Below, one piece after another: positions 1 through 8,433 of a stretch of 23,868 bases of DNA (the stretch's first letter is position 1; each line of letters begins with the position of its first letter). The notes under the pieces were generated by a model. That model was not told the origin of the DNA. It searched no databases and was given only the letters and a program-made list of their open reading frames with translations. Made by a program: the position numbers and the translations under genes. The stretch covers positions 1 to 23,868 of IMG/VR virus record IMGVR_UViG_3300017759_000084; one strand, 5' to 3'. Source of the DNA: a virus.

Positions 1-627
1 AGCGGCGCAGAAGACCAAGTGTATTTGTCTGTAAAGAGAACTATAGACGGCAGCACAGTGCGGCATATTGAGCATCTGACAACTATAGATTTCGGGGATG
101 ATGTGGGTGATGCTTTCTATGTGGATAGCGGCCTTACATACAGCGGCAGCGCAACAACAACAATCACTGGTCTGAACCATCTTGAGGGGGAGACTGTTGC
201 TATTCTGGCTGATGGCGCAGCCCACGCCGACAAGACTGTTAGTGGCGGCAGCATTACGCTAGATAGAAGTTCCTCGAAGGTTCATGTTGGCTATAGCTAC
301 TCGTCTATTGTAGAGACATTGCGCATGGAAGCTGGCGCAGACGATGGGATTGCGCAAGGCAAGATTAAGCGTATTCACGGCGTGACTGCGCGGTTCTTCA
401 AGTCTGTGGGCGCTGAGATTGGACCAGACACAAACAACTTAGACCGCCTACCATTCCGTGATAGTAGTATGGACATGGATACGGCGATTCCGTTGTTTAC
501 TGGGGATAAAGAAATATTCTTTCCGTCTGGGTATGACAATGACGCGCGTGTGGTTATTAGGCAGTCACAGCCCCTGCCTATGACAGTGTTAGCGATTATG
601 CGGAGGTCAAATACATTCGATGCTTGA
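1..627 (+). CDS. Tail nozzle/stabilisation-type structural protein, C-terminal part (5' end outside window)
   Basis: The reading frame is open from base 1, so this is the C-terminal ~208 residues of a longer gene; the GTG at 19 is internal and is not chosen as a start. Visible segments are LTYSG, ITGLNHLEGETV, ILADGAAH and a VHVGYSY turn followed by TLRMEAG. This LEG-V-x-V-LADG signature is typical of the C-terminus of large phage tail proteins placed between the tail tubes and the ejection proteins, usually annotated as tail tubular B-like, stabilisation or FCCH-domain proteins. It overlaps the next gene by 8 bases. Position directly before gp13-gp16-like genes fits a tail-tube/nozzle role in the virion. 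Family assignment is from memory of motifs; the exact name is uncertain. Confidence 0.72.
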   Translation, partial: SGAEDQVYLSVKRTIDGSTVRHIEHLTTIDFGDDVGDAFYVDSGLTYSGSATTTITGLNHLEGETVAILADGAAHADKTVSGGSITLDRSSSKVHVGYSYSSIVETLRMEAGADDGIAQGKIKRIHGVTARFFKSVGAEIGPDTNNLDRLPFRDSSMDMDTAIPLFTGDKEIFFPSGYDNDARVVIRQSQPLPMTVLAIMRRSNTFDA

Positions 628-1042
628 TGTAGGTTATTTCCAGAAGGGTGACATTGAGGAGATTGAGTTAGAGTACGAGATGTCTCCGGCAGAAAAAGCC
701 AGCTTTGAGGGTTATGAAAACATAGTCGGCTTTACCGCTAGGAAAGATGGCAAGATTGTGATGATGGGCGGGGTGCATGTTATGTGGCAAGGCGTAGGCG
801 AAGGATGGATGGTTATGTCTAAACATGCTTATTCAATGCCTAAAACTGTTGCTAGATATGCGGATGAGTTCTTTGGTGTTATTATGGACGAAGCAAATAT
901 CCAGCGTATGCAGGCAAGCATCAATGCTACTGACCCACGCTCTGTACGGTTTGCCCGTTGGCTGGGCTTTGAGAACGAAGGCTTGATGCGCAAGTACGGG
1001 CCGGATGGCACAGATTATTATAGAATGGCGAGAGTATCGTAA
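620..1042 (+). CDS. GNAT-fold protein, T7 gp13-like (internal virion protein A position)
   Basis: This 140-residue protein has a GNAT-like layout: an N-terminal helix with an acidic patch (EIELEYEMSP), central strands (IVGFTARKDGKIVMMGGVHV), and a C-terminal NATDPRSVRFARWLGFENEG segment. The last resembles the N-x-x-S-x-x-x-x-x-LGF-x-x-EG signature of acetyltransferases. T7 gp13 has almost the same length (138 residues), and phages with this organisation carry a GNAT-like gene just before gp14. It may be a virion-assembly factor that kept the fold without activity, or a true acetyltransferase. The ATG lies inside the previous gene (8-base overlap), and the stop overlaps the next start as TAATG, so translation is probably coupled. 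Confidence 0.75.
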   Translation: MLDVGYFQKGDIEEIELEYEMSPAEKASFEGYENIVGFTARKDGKIVMMGGVHVMWQGVGEGWMVMSKHAYSMPKTVARYADEFFGVIMDEANIQRMQASINATDPRSVRFARWLGFENEGLMRKYGPDGTDYYRMARVS

Positions 1043-1542
1043 TGACCATAGCAACCGCAGCAGTAGTAGCAAGTTCGGTCCTTGGTTTTAAGGGCAACAT
1101 GCAGGCAGCTAAGACTGCGCGGCAGGTTGGCGACTTTAACGCAAAGATGGCCGAGAACGAGCGTGTGTTGCTACTGCAACGCAAGGCCGCAGAAGAAGCC
1201 GCTCTTCGACGCAACTCTGACCGTTTGCAGGCAACGCAGCGCGTAGCAACTGCTGCGTCTGGTATACAGATGTCGGGAAGCCCCCTAGAAGCATTGCGTG
1301 ATGCAAAGTTTAACACTGAGGTCGATTCACTCAAAATACAATATGCCGCAGACATAGAGGCTACAGCAAAAGAAGCAGAAGCAGCAATGTCTAGGGCGCA
1401 GGGGAGAGCGCAATCAGCAGCTTACAGAACTGCTGCATACGGCAGCATCTTGTCTGGCGCGTCCTCGTATCAACAGTATCAGCAGCAGCAAGATACGTTT
1501 GCATTACAACAAAAATATTATGATAGAAAAATTGCGGAGTAG
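1042..1542 (+). CDS. Internal virion protein B, T7 gp14-like ejection protein
   Basis: A 166-residue protein with a weakly hydrophobic N-terminus (ATAAVVASSVLGFKG) followed by a long Ala/Gln/Glu/Arg-rich helical body, a conserved-looking SGIQMSGSPLEAL segment, and a Gln-rich tail (QQYQQQQD). The SGI-x-x-SGSP motif before a long helix is typical of gp14-like internal core proteins, which enter the host outer membrane during genome ejection. T7 gp14 is 196 residues. It starts at an ATG sharing an A with the upstream TAA, and gp15-like follows after 2 bases. Its place in the gp13-14-15-16 order supports the call more than sequence alone. Confidence 0.8.
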   Translation: MTIATAAVVASSVLGFKGNMQAAKTARQVGDFNAKMAENERVLLLQRKAAEEAALRRNSDRLQATQRVATAASGIQMSGSPLEALRDAKFNTEVDSLKIQYAADIEATAKEAEAAMSRAQGRAQSAAYRTAAYGSILSGASSYQQYQQQQDTFALQQKYYDRKIAE

Positions 1543-1544
1543 AT

Positions 1545-4226
1545 ATGCCTAAGATTCCTCTCTATGCAGAAGGCGCTGGTTCGCTCGTAAAGTCTCCGGT
1601 GGGGCAAACAGGGCCACGGGCTTCTGTTGCTGCGTTTACAGCCCCGTCACAGGCTTTGATTGGGCTTGGACAGCAGGTAGGCAAGGCAGGTCTAGCATAC
1701 GCAGAAGGCAAGCAGCGTTTTGAGGCGCAAAAAGCAAAGATTGATTTTGATTTTGCAATGGCTGAAAAGCAGGCAGAGGACAAACGCATTGTGTCAGAAG
1801 AAGCAGATGCCGCTGTGATGGCTACCTCTGCGTTTCTTGAGCAAAACCAAGACACAGACACAACAGCATTTAACGCAAACTTTGACACGCACAGAGAAAC
1901 TTTATTAGAGGGCTTACAGTCCAAAAACTATACAAAGCGCCGCTTAGACCTTGTGACCAATGCAATTAACAACAGCATTAGAGCGCAACGCAGCACTGGT
2001 GCTAACCGCGCGTTTGACAGAGGGCAGTTTGCTAGAAAAACAGCGTCAGAATCCACAATAGAAACTGCTATACAACAAGCGGCTTTGTATCCAGAGATGC
2101 ACCCAGAGCGAGTGCGTCTTGAAACTATTATTAATGAAGAGTTTGTAGCCGCCTCTGGGTCAGGACTAAAGTTAAAGTACACGCAGAACGGCGTTACATC
2201 TCAGTTAGTATACCAAGACTATGCGCGACAGTTAGCTGCTGTGACTAATGACACGGATAGGGAGGCTATACTTGAATCTTTAAACAAAGACGCAAGGATT
2301 ACACAGCCTAGTCGTGAAAAACTGCAAGGTGATAGCAACGCAGCAAAATCACGCATCCGCGAGGCTAATGGTGAGTTTGCGTTAACAACAATAAACAGGG
2401 CCGAGATACCTTTAACAGAAACAGACGAAGTAAGGGACGCTATCCTTAACGATGGGGTCTACACATTTACTGACTCAAATGGGGAAAGCTCTTCAGTAGA
2501 TTTTTCTGTTTTCAAGGAAGGCGACAAAGGCGCACTCCTTACAGCTTTAACTAGGAACCAGAAAGACCTAGAGGATGTAGTCACTAACAATCAAATATTT
2601 ACTTTGCAAGACAGCTACGATTACGAGGCTGGCGTCGCAAGTGCCGTTAATGATGTTAACGCTATGTACACGCCAGAGAATAGGGCGCTGACAGGCAAAA
2701 GCGACGACCAGTTAGATGATGTAACTCTAACTCACGTTGCCAAGCTGCAAGCAGACGTAACAAATGCAATCGCAGAAGACGCAGTCACAGGCAATATGAT
2801 GCCTGAGCTGCTTGGCAGGCTGGATGCTGCTGAAGCCATATTAAACGCGCAGCTTGGAGGCAGGACACCGCTTTCAATGCGCCCAGGAACAGATGGCGCA
2901 ACCGCAGCAAAGATACTAAAAAGCATAGCCGTAGCGCGTAAGGACTTGCGAAAAGCCGCTAAAACAGACGCTACTATTGTTACTGGCGCTAATGTATTTT
3001 TAGCAGGTGACTTTGAGTTTATAGCCGACACTCTAAAGGAGCCAGAGGTTAAGGCTGTTGTAGACAATGTCATGGCGCAATATGCGGCGGATGTGCCTAA
3101 GCAAATTAGTTTACTGTCGCAAAATGACGCTAAGTACGAAAGGTTTGCTAACATATTAAATGCTCAAGCTAACCGCATGACAGACCCTAACTTTGACCCA
3201 GAGTCAGAAGAGGCAGCAGAGGTTTTTGCAGGTGTAGAGCTTTACAGGCAGATGAAGATTGCTGGTCAGGGCGTTGTGTCAAACCACGTTACAGACGATG
3301 AGAAAAAGATATACGAGTCTTATCTTACTCTTGAGCCGCATCGGGGTTCAGCGGGTGCGATACAGACTATCCAACAACAGCGCGACGACATACAAGTAGA
3401 TGCGTCTTATAAACTTGTTCAGGCCCAAGTAGAGTCTATCGCCGACTCGCAATCAGCAGAATATTCTTGGTATGAGTATATCCCTGGCCTTGGCAGAGAC
3501 GAGGAGTTTACTGTACAAGACCAATCGTCAATCATATCAGGCGTAAGAAAATTAACGAAGGAATACATTGCGTTAGGCGTTGGCGCAGAAAAGGCTGTTG
3601 AGTTAGCTGCGAAAGATTGGGGCGATGCGCATGTGCGTGTGCGTAACGTAATGATACCTAAGACTAGAGATTTACCGACAAATATTGAAGAAATGGCAAA
3701 CGCGGCTGTTAGCACAGTGTTAACTCGCTATCCAGAAATTTCAGAACAATACGAAAGTGACGAGCTTTCGATAGGTAATGTGCCAGGCACTACTGACCGC
3801 TGGTTATTGATTAGGGGCGGTGGACATCTTGTGCAATTAACAGACGGCACTATCCCTGAGTTTACCAAAGCAGAACTGATGGGGCTTATAGAAACCGAAA
3901 AGGCAGACGAAAAACTTATAAAGGTCGCAAAGATAGACGAAATCAACACGGTCAACAAAATAGAAACACAGTTCCGGTTGCGCACAGGGCCATTCGAGGG
4001 CATGGGGCGATACGAGGCAGAGGGATTAAAGCTGCGTCTGTTAAAGCCACACCGCAGTTTTAGGCTTACTTCAGAGGACTTAAAGGGCATACCTGCGGCT
4101 ATTGCAGAAAGACTGACGCCATCTGAAGCGGAAAAGGAGCTATTAGCACCAAACATCAGAGACCCGTTTTCTGGCAGCTTCTTTGGCGCTCGTATCCCGC
4201 TTGACCGTTTCGGAGGCTCTGAATGA
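1545..4226 (+). CDS. Internal virion protein C, T7 gp15-like ejection protein
   Basis: An 893-residue, almost wholly helical, charged protein without membrane segments or enzymatic motifs. The N-terminus (KIPLYAEGAG, then a helix rich in A, E, K and Q) is the usual opening of gp15-like proteins in marine podophages. T7 gp15 is 747 residues, so this one is longer. gp15-type proteins form the periplasmic part of the ejection conduit with gp16. The gene follows the gp14-like gene by 2 bases and overlaps the gp16-like gene by 4 (ATGA). Identity rests on size, composition and the invariant gene order; sequence similarity in this family is generally very low. Confidence 0.78.
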   Translation: MPKIPLYAEGAGSLVKSPVGQTGPRASVAAFTAPSQALIGLGQQVGKAGLAYAEGKQRFEAQKAKIDFDFAMAEKQAEDKRIVSEEADAAVMATSAFLEQNQDTDTTAFNANFDTHRETLLEGLQSKNYTKRRLDLVTNAINNSIRAQRSTGANRAFDRGQFARKTASESTIETAIQQAALYPEMHPERVRLETIINEEFVAASGSGLKLKYTQNGVTSQLVYQDYARQLAAVTNDTDREAILESLNKDARITQPSREKLQGDSNAAKSRIREANGEFALTTINRAEIPLTETDEVRDAILNDGVYTFTDSNGESSSVDFSVFKEGDKGALLTALTRNQKDLEDVVTNNQIFTLQDSYDYEAGVASAVNDVNAMYTPENRALTGKSDDQLDDVTLTHVAKLQADVTNAIAEDAVTGNMMPELLGRLDAAEAILNAQLGGRTPLSMRPGTDGATAAKILKSIAVARKDLRKAAKTDATIVTGANVFLAGDFEFIADTLKEPEVKAVVDNVMAQYAADVPKQISLLSQNDAKYERFANILNAQANRMTDPNFDPESEEAAEVFAGVELYRQMKIAGQGVVSNHVTDDEKKIYESYLTLEPHRGSAGAIQTIQQQRDDIQVDASYKLVQAQVESIADSQSAEYSWYEYIPGLGRDEEFTVQDQSSIISGVRKLTKEYIALGVGAEKAVELAAKDWGDAHVRVRNVMIPKTRDLPTNIEEMANAAVSTVLTRYPEISEQYESDELSIGNVPGTTDRWLLIRGGGHLVQLTDGTIPEFTKAELMGLIETEKADEKLIKVAKIDEINTVNKIETQFRLRTGPFEGMGRYEAEGLKLRLLKPHRSFRLTSEDLKGIPAAIAERLTPSEAEKELLAPNIRDPFSGSFFGARIPLDRFGGSE

Positions 4227-7200
4227 CACAGAGCTACAATAACCCTGGCAACATCCGCCCAGGTCAGAACTATGCTGGTGAAACTGGTGAGGTATACACT
4301 GGCACAGATGGCAGCGAGTACGTTGTTTTCGAGAGCCGTGAGCTTGGCGTCCGTGCCATGTTCATGGACTTTCGCACAAAGATTAAACGCCACAAAGGCG
4401 ACTTGGATGCGATATTTGCAGAGTATGCGCCGCCGGAAGATGACAATCCTACAGACCAATACGTTGCTTTTGTAAAGCAAGCGGTTGGCAAGTCAAATGT
4501 ATACGGCTCAGATTTAACAGAAGTTGTTAAGGCGGCGATTGCGTTTGAAAACGGGCCTAACTCTGCGCTAACAAAGTCTTACACAGCGCCTGCCGTGTTA
4601 GAAGAAGCCTATGCTTTGTCATCTGTGCAGCTTCCTAAAGATACAACGCTTGAACAGGCTAGAGCCGAGGTCTTTGGCGATACTCCTATTACGCCGGAAA
4701 ACAAAGAAACAATAATTGCTAGTGCATCTGCGCCGACAAAACAGCAGCGCACTGTTTCTGCAATAGCGCCTTCTGATGATGCACGGGCCAAGCGGGTACA
4801 GCGTCTAATTGATGCGGGGCAAGAAGACCCTATTAGCATTATAGAAGCCAGAAGCATTGCGAACCAAGACGTTGTTGACGCGCAGATAGAAGAAAACTTA
4901 GGCATATTGGAGCAACGGCAACAACCCACAGAAACCGTTGACGATACTACTGTTGATATCCTAGAGGAAAGACAGCAACCGCCTGCACCTGCTGCCGAAG
5001 AGGTGCAATTAGACCTTTTGGAAGAGCGCCAAGCCCCACAGGTTGCAGCACAAACAGAAACCGCCGCGCCAGAAATGCTTGAACGGGCAGCGCCGGAAGT
5101 CGCTGCATTACCACAGCCTGAAGCCGCTGCCGAAGTTGTTACAGAGCCGGAGCCGCCTGTGCAGGCAGAGACGTTCTTGCGGCCATCACAGCCTATATTT
5201 GCATTTGAGCGTCGTGCAGCAGAACGCGCGGCAAAAGCTGCACAGCCTACATTTTTTGAAGCTGTAGAGGCGTCTATAGATGAAGACTGGATGATGTCTT
5301 GGGCAATGCGGGAGCGAGAAGAGTTCCTGCCAGACGTAGACTTTTCACTCACGATGGAGGAGTACCAAAAGGCAACTGCTGGTTTGCCAGAAGAGTATCA
5401 CGGTTTTGTTGAAAATTCTGTTAGTTCAGCGCATCTGTCCTCATTGCGGCAAGAGGCTTTGCAGTCTTTTGAAAACGACAAGAAACTGGCTTCTTTGGGC
5501 TGGAAGGGTGTCGGCGTTAGGTTTGGCGTGGCTTTGTCAGACCCAGGTGCTATCGGCCTTAGTATTGCCACAGAGGGTGTTGCGGCTCCTTTGATATGGG
5601 GCAATAAACTATCAAGGCTGCAACGCGCGTTTAGAGGTGGCACGGCAGCGGCTGCAACAAATGCGATGATTGAGGGGTACATCGTAAGTCAGAACGCGGT
5701 CAAAGACCCTTACGACATCCTGTATTCAGCTAGTGCTGGCCTTGTTTTTGGCGGTGCGTTGTCTTCTTTTGGCAAGGGCGCAGAAGGTGATGAGTTTGAC
5801 AAAGCGCTTTCTAAGGTTGCCAAGGATGCGGACACAGCACAGCAGCATGAGGTTGTTACAGCAGTTAATAAAGAGATTGTCGGCGATGGCTCTGGCGAAA
5901 CCATTGAACGCTCAGTAGGTGCGGCTGAAAACCCGTTTGACAAGCCAGTACAAGTAGGAGAGCTGCGGGCGGATTTAGACGAGGCGCTTGATATTAGCGG
6001 AGAAAGGCAAGACCCAGCTATAGAAAAGCTGCGGTTCGATATGGCGGGGTTCTTGTTAGGCTCGAAGCAACCCACAGGAAACTTATTGGGCAGGCTGCTG
6101 CCGGAAGACCCTGTAGGGTTCCGCAAAGACCCGACGCAAGTCGTTGCCCCTAGTGCAGACCTCATAAAGACAAACGAATTTAAGGCCGTCCTAAATGATT
6201 ACTACGATGTAGTTAACCCAGCGTACAAAGAATGGTCTAGGTCAGAAGGGTTCACAGGCGTCACAGGTTATTTCAAAAGAACTATGAACTTGCCTCGCAG
6301 GCAGTTTATGGAGCTGGTAGCTGACGCTATCGAAAACCCTACATTGCCGTTTCACCCAGCAGTGCGTCGAGCCGCACAAAGGCAATCAGAGCTACAGCGT
6401 GACCTTCTTGGGAAGATGAAGGACTCAGGCGTCCGAGGCTCAGAGAACATTCCCGAAGATTTGACGTATTTTAGCCACCTTTGGGACTCATTTAAGTTTG
6501 GTGAGGCTACTCATCGTTACGGGGATGACGTTGTGCAAAACCTGCTAACTCGTTCCCTTATTAACGCGACGGACGAGTTAAACGAAGACGCTGCAAGCAT
6601 GATTGCAAAACACATGCTTGATAAAATTAGACGCAGTGAAGCAGGCATGGACTCTGGTGCGGCGAGATTGTTCACCACAGACCAAACAGAGTCTATGCGT
6701 AGTATTTTGGTTGAAGAAGAATTTATGACGCCAGAAGAAGCTGACCGTTTATTAGACTTGTTTCAGCGGCGTCCTGACGGCACCCCTGCAAGACTTAAAC
6801 GCAGACTGCGGTTTGATATGAACGAAACAGTTACTGCTTTCAATAAACAGACACAGACAGAAGAGGTGTTGCGGCTAAAAGATTTGCAAGAGCGAGACGC
6901 TGAACAAGTGTTTACATCTTACGCTGGAGGCATGTCCGGTAGAATTGCACTGGCGCGTGTAGGCATTAAAGACGAAACCACATTCAACAAAATGCTTAAC
7001 CAGAACTTAGCTGAAGCTGAATCAATGCTTGGCAACGCTGGTAAGCCCCGCGCAGAGAAGGAAAACCTTGTAGCCCAAACAATCTACAACGCGATAATTA
7101 ACAGGCGTATGCCTCTTGCGGCTGACCCAACTGGGGTTTACGCGAGGTCTACAAGGTTGCTTCAAGATTATAACTTTGTCCGTTTGATGAACCAGGTTGG

Positions 7201-8389
7201 CTTTACACAGATAGGCGAACTTGGCAACGCACTAAGCATTGGTGGAGTACGGGGTGTATTGCAGTCTGTGCCAGCGGTTAGGTCAATGCTAAAAAGGGCG
7301 CGTGATGGCAAGATAGAAGACCCTGTAATTCGTGATGTTATTGCGGCCACAGGGATTAGCGCCGACAGAAACATAAATCAGTCTATGAACAGGGCTGATA
7401 CTATTGGTGTGTTTAGTGAGGGTAGGGGCGATTGGATTGACAAGGCGTTATTTATGGCCGCGCCAGCAAAGCGTCTTACCGCAGACCTTTCTGGAATGGC
7501 CCCCGTTACTCTAATGCTTGAGCGTATAGCTGCACGTTGCGCTGTACAGACGATGACAGACCTTGCATTTAAGGCTAGGAAAATGTCTCGCAAGCGGCTG
7601 GCAGGCTTGGGCATGAGCGAAGAAATGGCAGAGCGGGTTCAGAGCCAGATACGCAAACACGCAGTCACACAGAAGTCACTGGTGTTCCGTAACTACAAAA
7701 TAAGGGACATTAACGCAAACGCATGGGATGATGCGGAAGCTCGTCATGTTTTCTTTGCCGCTATAAGCAGAATGACACGGCGGGGTATCCAGCAGAACGA
7801 TGTAGGAAACTTGAACCTTTATATGACCTCTACAATGGGGCAAGTCATAACTCAGTTTAGGTCATTTATGCTGGTATCTTGGGCAAAACAATTTTTGCAC
7901 AACGTAAAGGCTGCTGATTTCCGTGCCTTTGAAGCTATGATGGGGTCTGTGGCGTTTGCCAGCCTTGGCTACATGGCTCAGACGCAGGTAAACGCTCAGT
8001 TTAGAGACGACAAAGAGGAATATTTAGAAAAAATGTTGTCTATTGAGGCTCTAGGGAAGGCATCATTCCAGCGTAGCTCTTGGGCTTCTTTGTTCCCGTC
8101 CCTTGTGGACACAGGCGGGGCGTTTTTTACTGACGACCCTGTGTTTGCGTACCGCTCAACGGGGCTAGACACAAACCTCATAAGCGGCATACCAAGTGTG
8201 CAGCTAATATCTAAGGGCTTGGGTACTGCGCAAGCGGCATCACGTTCCTTGCTAAACCCAGACTTGCAGTTTTCGCAAGGTCAACAACGTGCATTAAACA
8301 CCTTGGTTCCGTGGCAAAACGCTATCGGCATAAAGAACGCGCTAAACAAACTGGTAGAGATGCGACCAGAGACAACGAAGGTACAGTAG
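4223..8389 (+). CDS. Internal virion protein D, gp16-like, with N-terminal lysozyme-like (NNPGNIR) domain
   Basis: This 1388-residue protein is close in size to T7 gp16 (1318). Residues ~1-125 form a compact domain opening with NNPGNIRPG and followed by VFESRELGVRAM, the signature of phage virion-associated muramidase-like domains; it would open the peptidoglycan during DNA entry. Residues ~226-290 hold four short LEERQ-P-type repeats in a Pro/Ala/Glu-rich linker. The remaining ~1000 residues are helical with scattered hydrophobic stretches (around AFASLGYMAQ near the C-terminus), as expected for a protein that inserts into the inner membrane. The ATG overlaps the gp15-like stop (ATGA). T7 gp16 has a transglycosylase at the same place, so the NNPGNIR domain is an alternative hydrolase module. 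Catalytic residues cannot be assigned by eye. Confidence 0.82.
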   Translation: MTQSYNNPGNIRPGQNYAGETGEVYTGTDGSEYVVFESRELGVRAMFMDFRTKIKRHKGDLDAIFAEYAPPEDDNPTDQYVAFVKQAVGKSNVYGSDLTEVVKAAIAFENGPNSALTKSYTAPAVLEEAYALSSVQLPKDTTLEQARAEVFGDTPITPENKETIIASASAPTKQQRTVSAIAPSDDARAKRVQRLIDAGQEDPISIIEARSIANQDVVDAQIEENLGILEQRQQPTETVDDTTVDILEERQQPPAPAAEEVQLDLLEERQAPQVAAQTETAAPEMLERAAPEVAALPQPEAAAEVVTEPEPPVQAETFLRPSQPIFAFERRAAERAAKAAQPTFFEAVEASIDEDWMMSWAMREREEFLPDVDFSLTMEEYQKATAGLPEEYHGFVENSVSSAHLSSLRQEALQSFENDKKLASLGWKGVGVRFGVALSDPGAIGLSIATEGVAAPLIWGNKLSRLQRAFRGGTAAAATNAMIEGYIVSQNAVKDPYDILYSASAGLVFGGALSSFGKGAEGDEFDKALSKVAKDADTAQQHEVVTAVNKEIVGDGSGETIERSVGAAENPFDKPVQVGELRADLDEALDISGERQDPAIEKLRFDMAGFLLGSKQPTGNLLGRLLPEDPVGFRKDPTQVVAPSADLIKTNEFKAVLNDYYDVVNPAYKEWSRSEGFTGVTGYFKRTMNLPRRQFMELVADAIENPTLPFHPAVRRAAQRQSELQRDLLGKMKDSGVRGSENIPEDLTYFSHLWDSFKFGEATHRYGDDVVQNLLTRSLINATDELNEDAASMIAKHMLDKIRRSEAGMDSGAARLFTTDQTESMRSILVEEEFMTPEEADRLLDLFQRRPDGTPARLKRRLRFDMNETVTAFNKQTQTEEVLRLKDLQERDAEQVFTSYAGGMSGRIALARVGIKDETTFNKMLNQNLAEAESMLGNAGKPRAEKENLVAQTIYNAIINRRMPLAADPTGVYARSTRLLQDYNFVRLMNQVGFTQIGELGNALSIGGVRGVLQSVPAVRSMLKRARDGKIEDPVIRDVIAATGISADRNINQSMNRADTIGVFSEGRGDWIDKALFMAAPAKRLTADLSGMAPVTLMLERIAARCAVQTMTDLAFKARKMSRKRLAGLGMSEEMAERVQSQIRKHAVTQKSLVFRNYKIRDINANAWDDAEARHVFFAAISRMTRRGIQQNDVGNLNLYMTSTMGQVITQFRSFMLVSWAKQFLHNVKAADFRAFEAMMGSVAFASLGYMAQTQVNAQFRDDKEEYLEKMLSIEALGKASFQRSSWASLFPSLVDTGGAFFTDDPVFAYRSTGLDTNLISGIPSVQLISKGLGTAQAASRSLLNPDLQFSQGQQRALNTLVPWQNAIGIKNALNKLVEMRPETTKVQ
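4898..5092 (+). repeat. Degenerate LEERQ-P repeats in the linker of the gp16-like protein
   Basis: Four in-frame copies of a short motif occur at residues ~226-290: LGILEQRQQP, VDILEERQQP, LDLLEERQAP and PEMLERAAP. They are spaced roughly 17-20 residues apart and joined by Thr/Pro/Ala/Glu-rich spacers. The repeats are imperfect at DNA level, so this is a protein-level repeat. They sit between the lysozyme-like domain and the helical body. Confidence 0.8.
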
Positions 8390-8433
8390 AAACAAGCCCT
8401 AAAATAATGTATAAGGACTCTAAGGAGTAAGAA

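Noticed and set aside
3728-4480. 250-codon minus-strand frame
   Set aside because: Lies antisense to the gp15-like and gp16-like genes, has no ribosome site, and its composition mirrors the opposite strand.
4609-5352. 247-codon minus-strand frame rich in Ser, Cys and Ala
   Set aside because: Antisense of the Pro/Glu/Ala-rich linker in the gp16-like gene; Cys/Ser-rich composition is that of a shadow frame.
8390-8433. Possible promoter before the tail fibre gene (TATAAG at 8410)
   Set aside because: No -35-like sequence at the right distance; the gap is adequately explained by the ribosome site.
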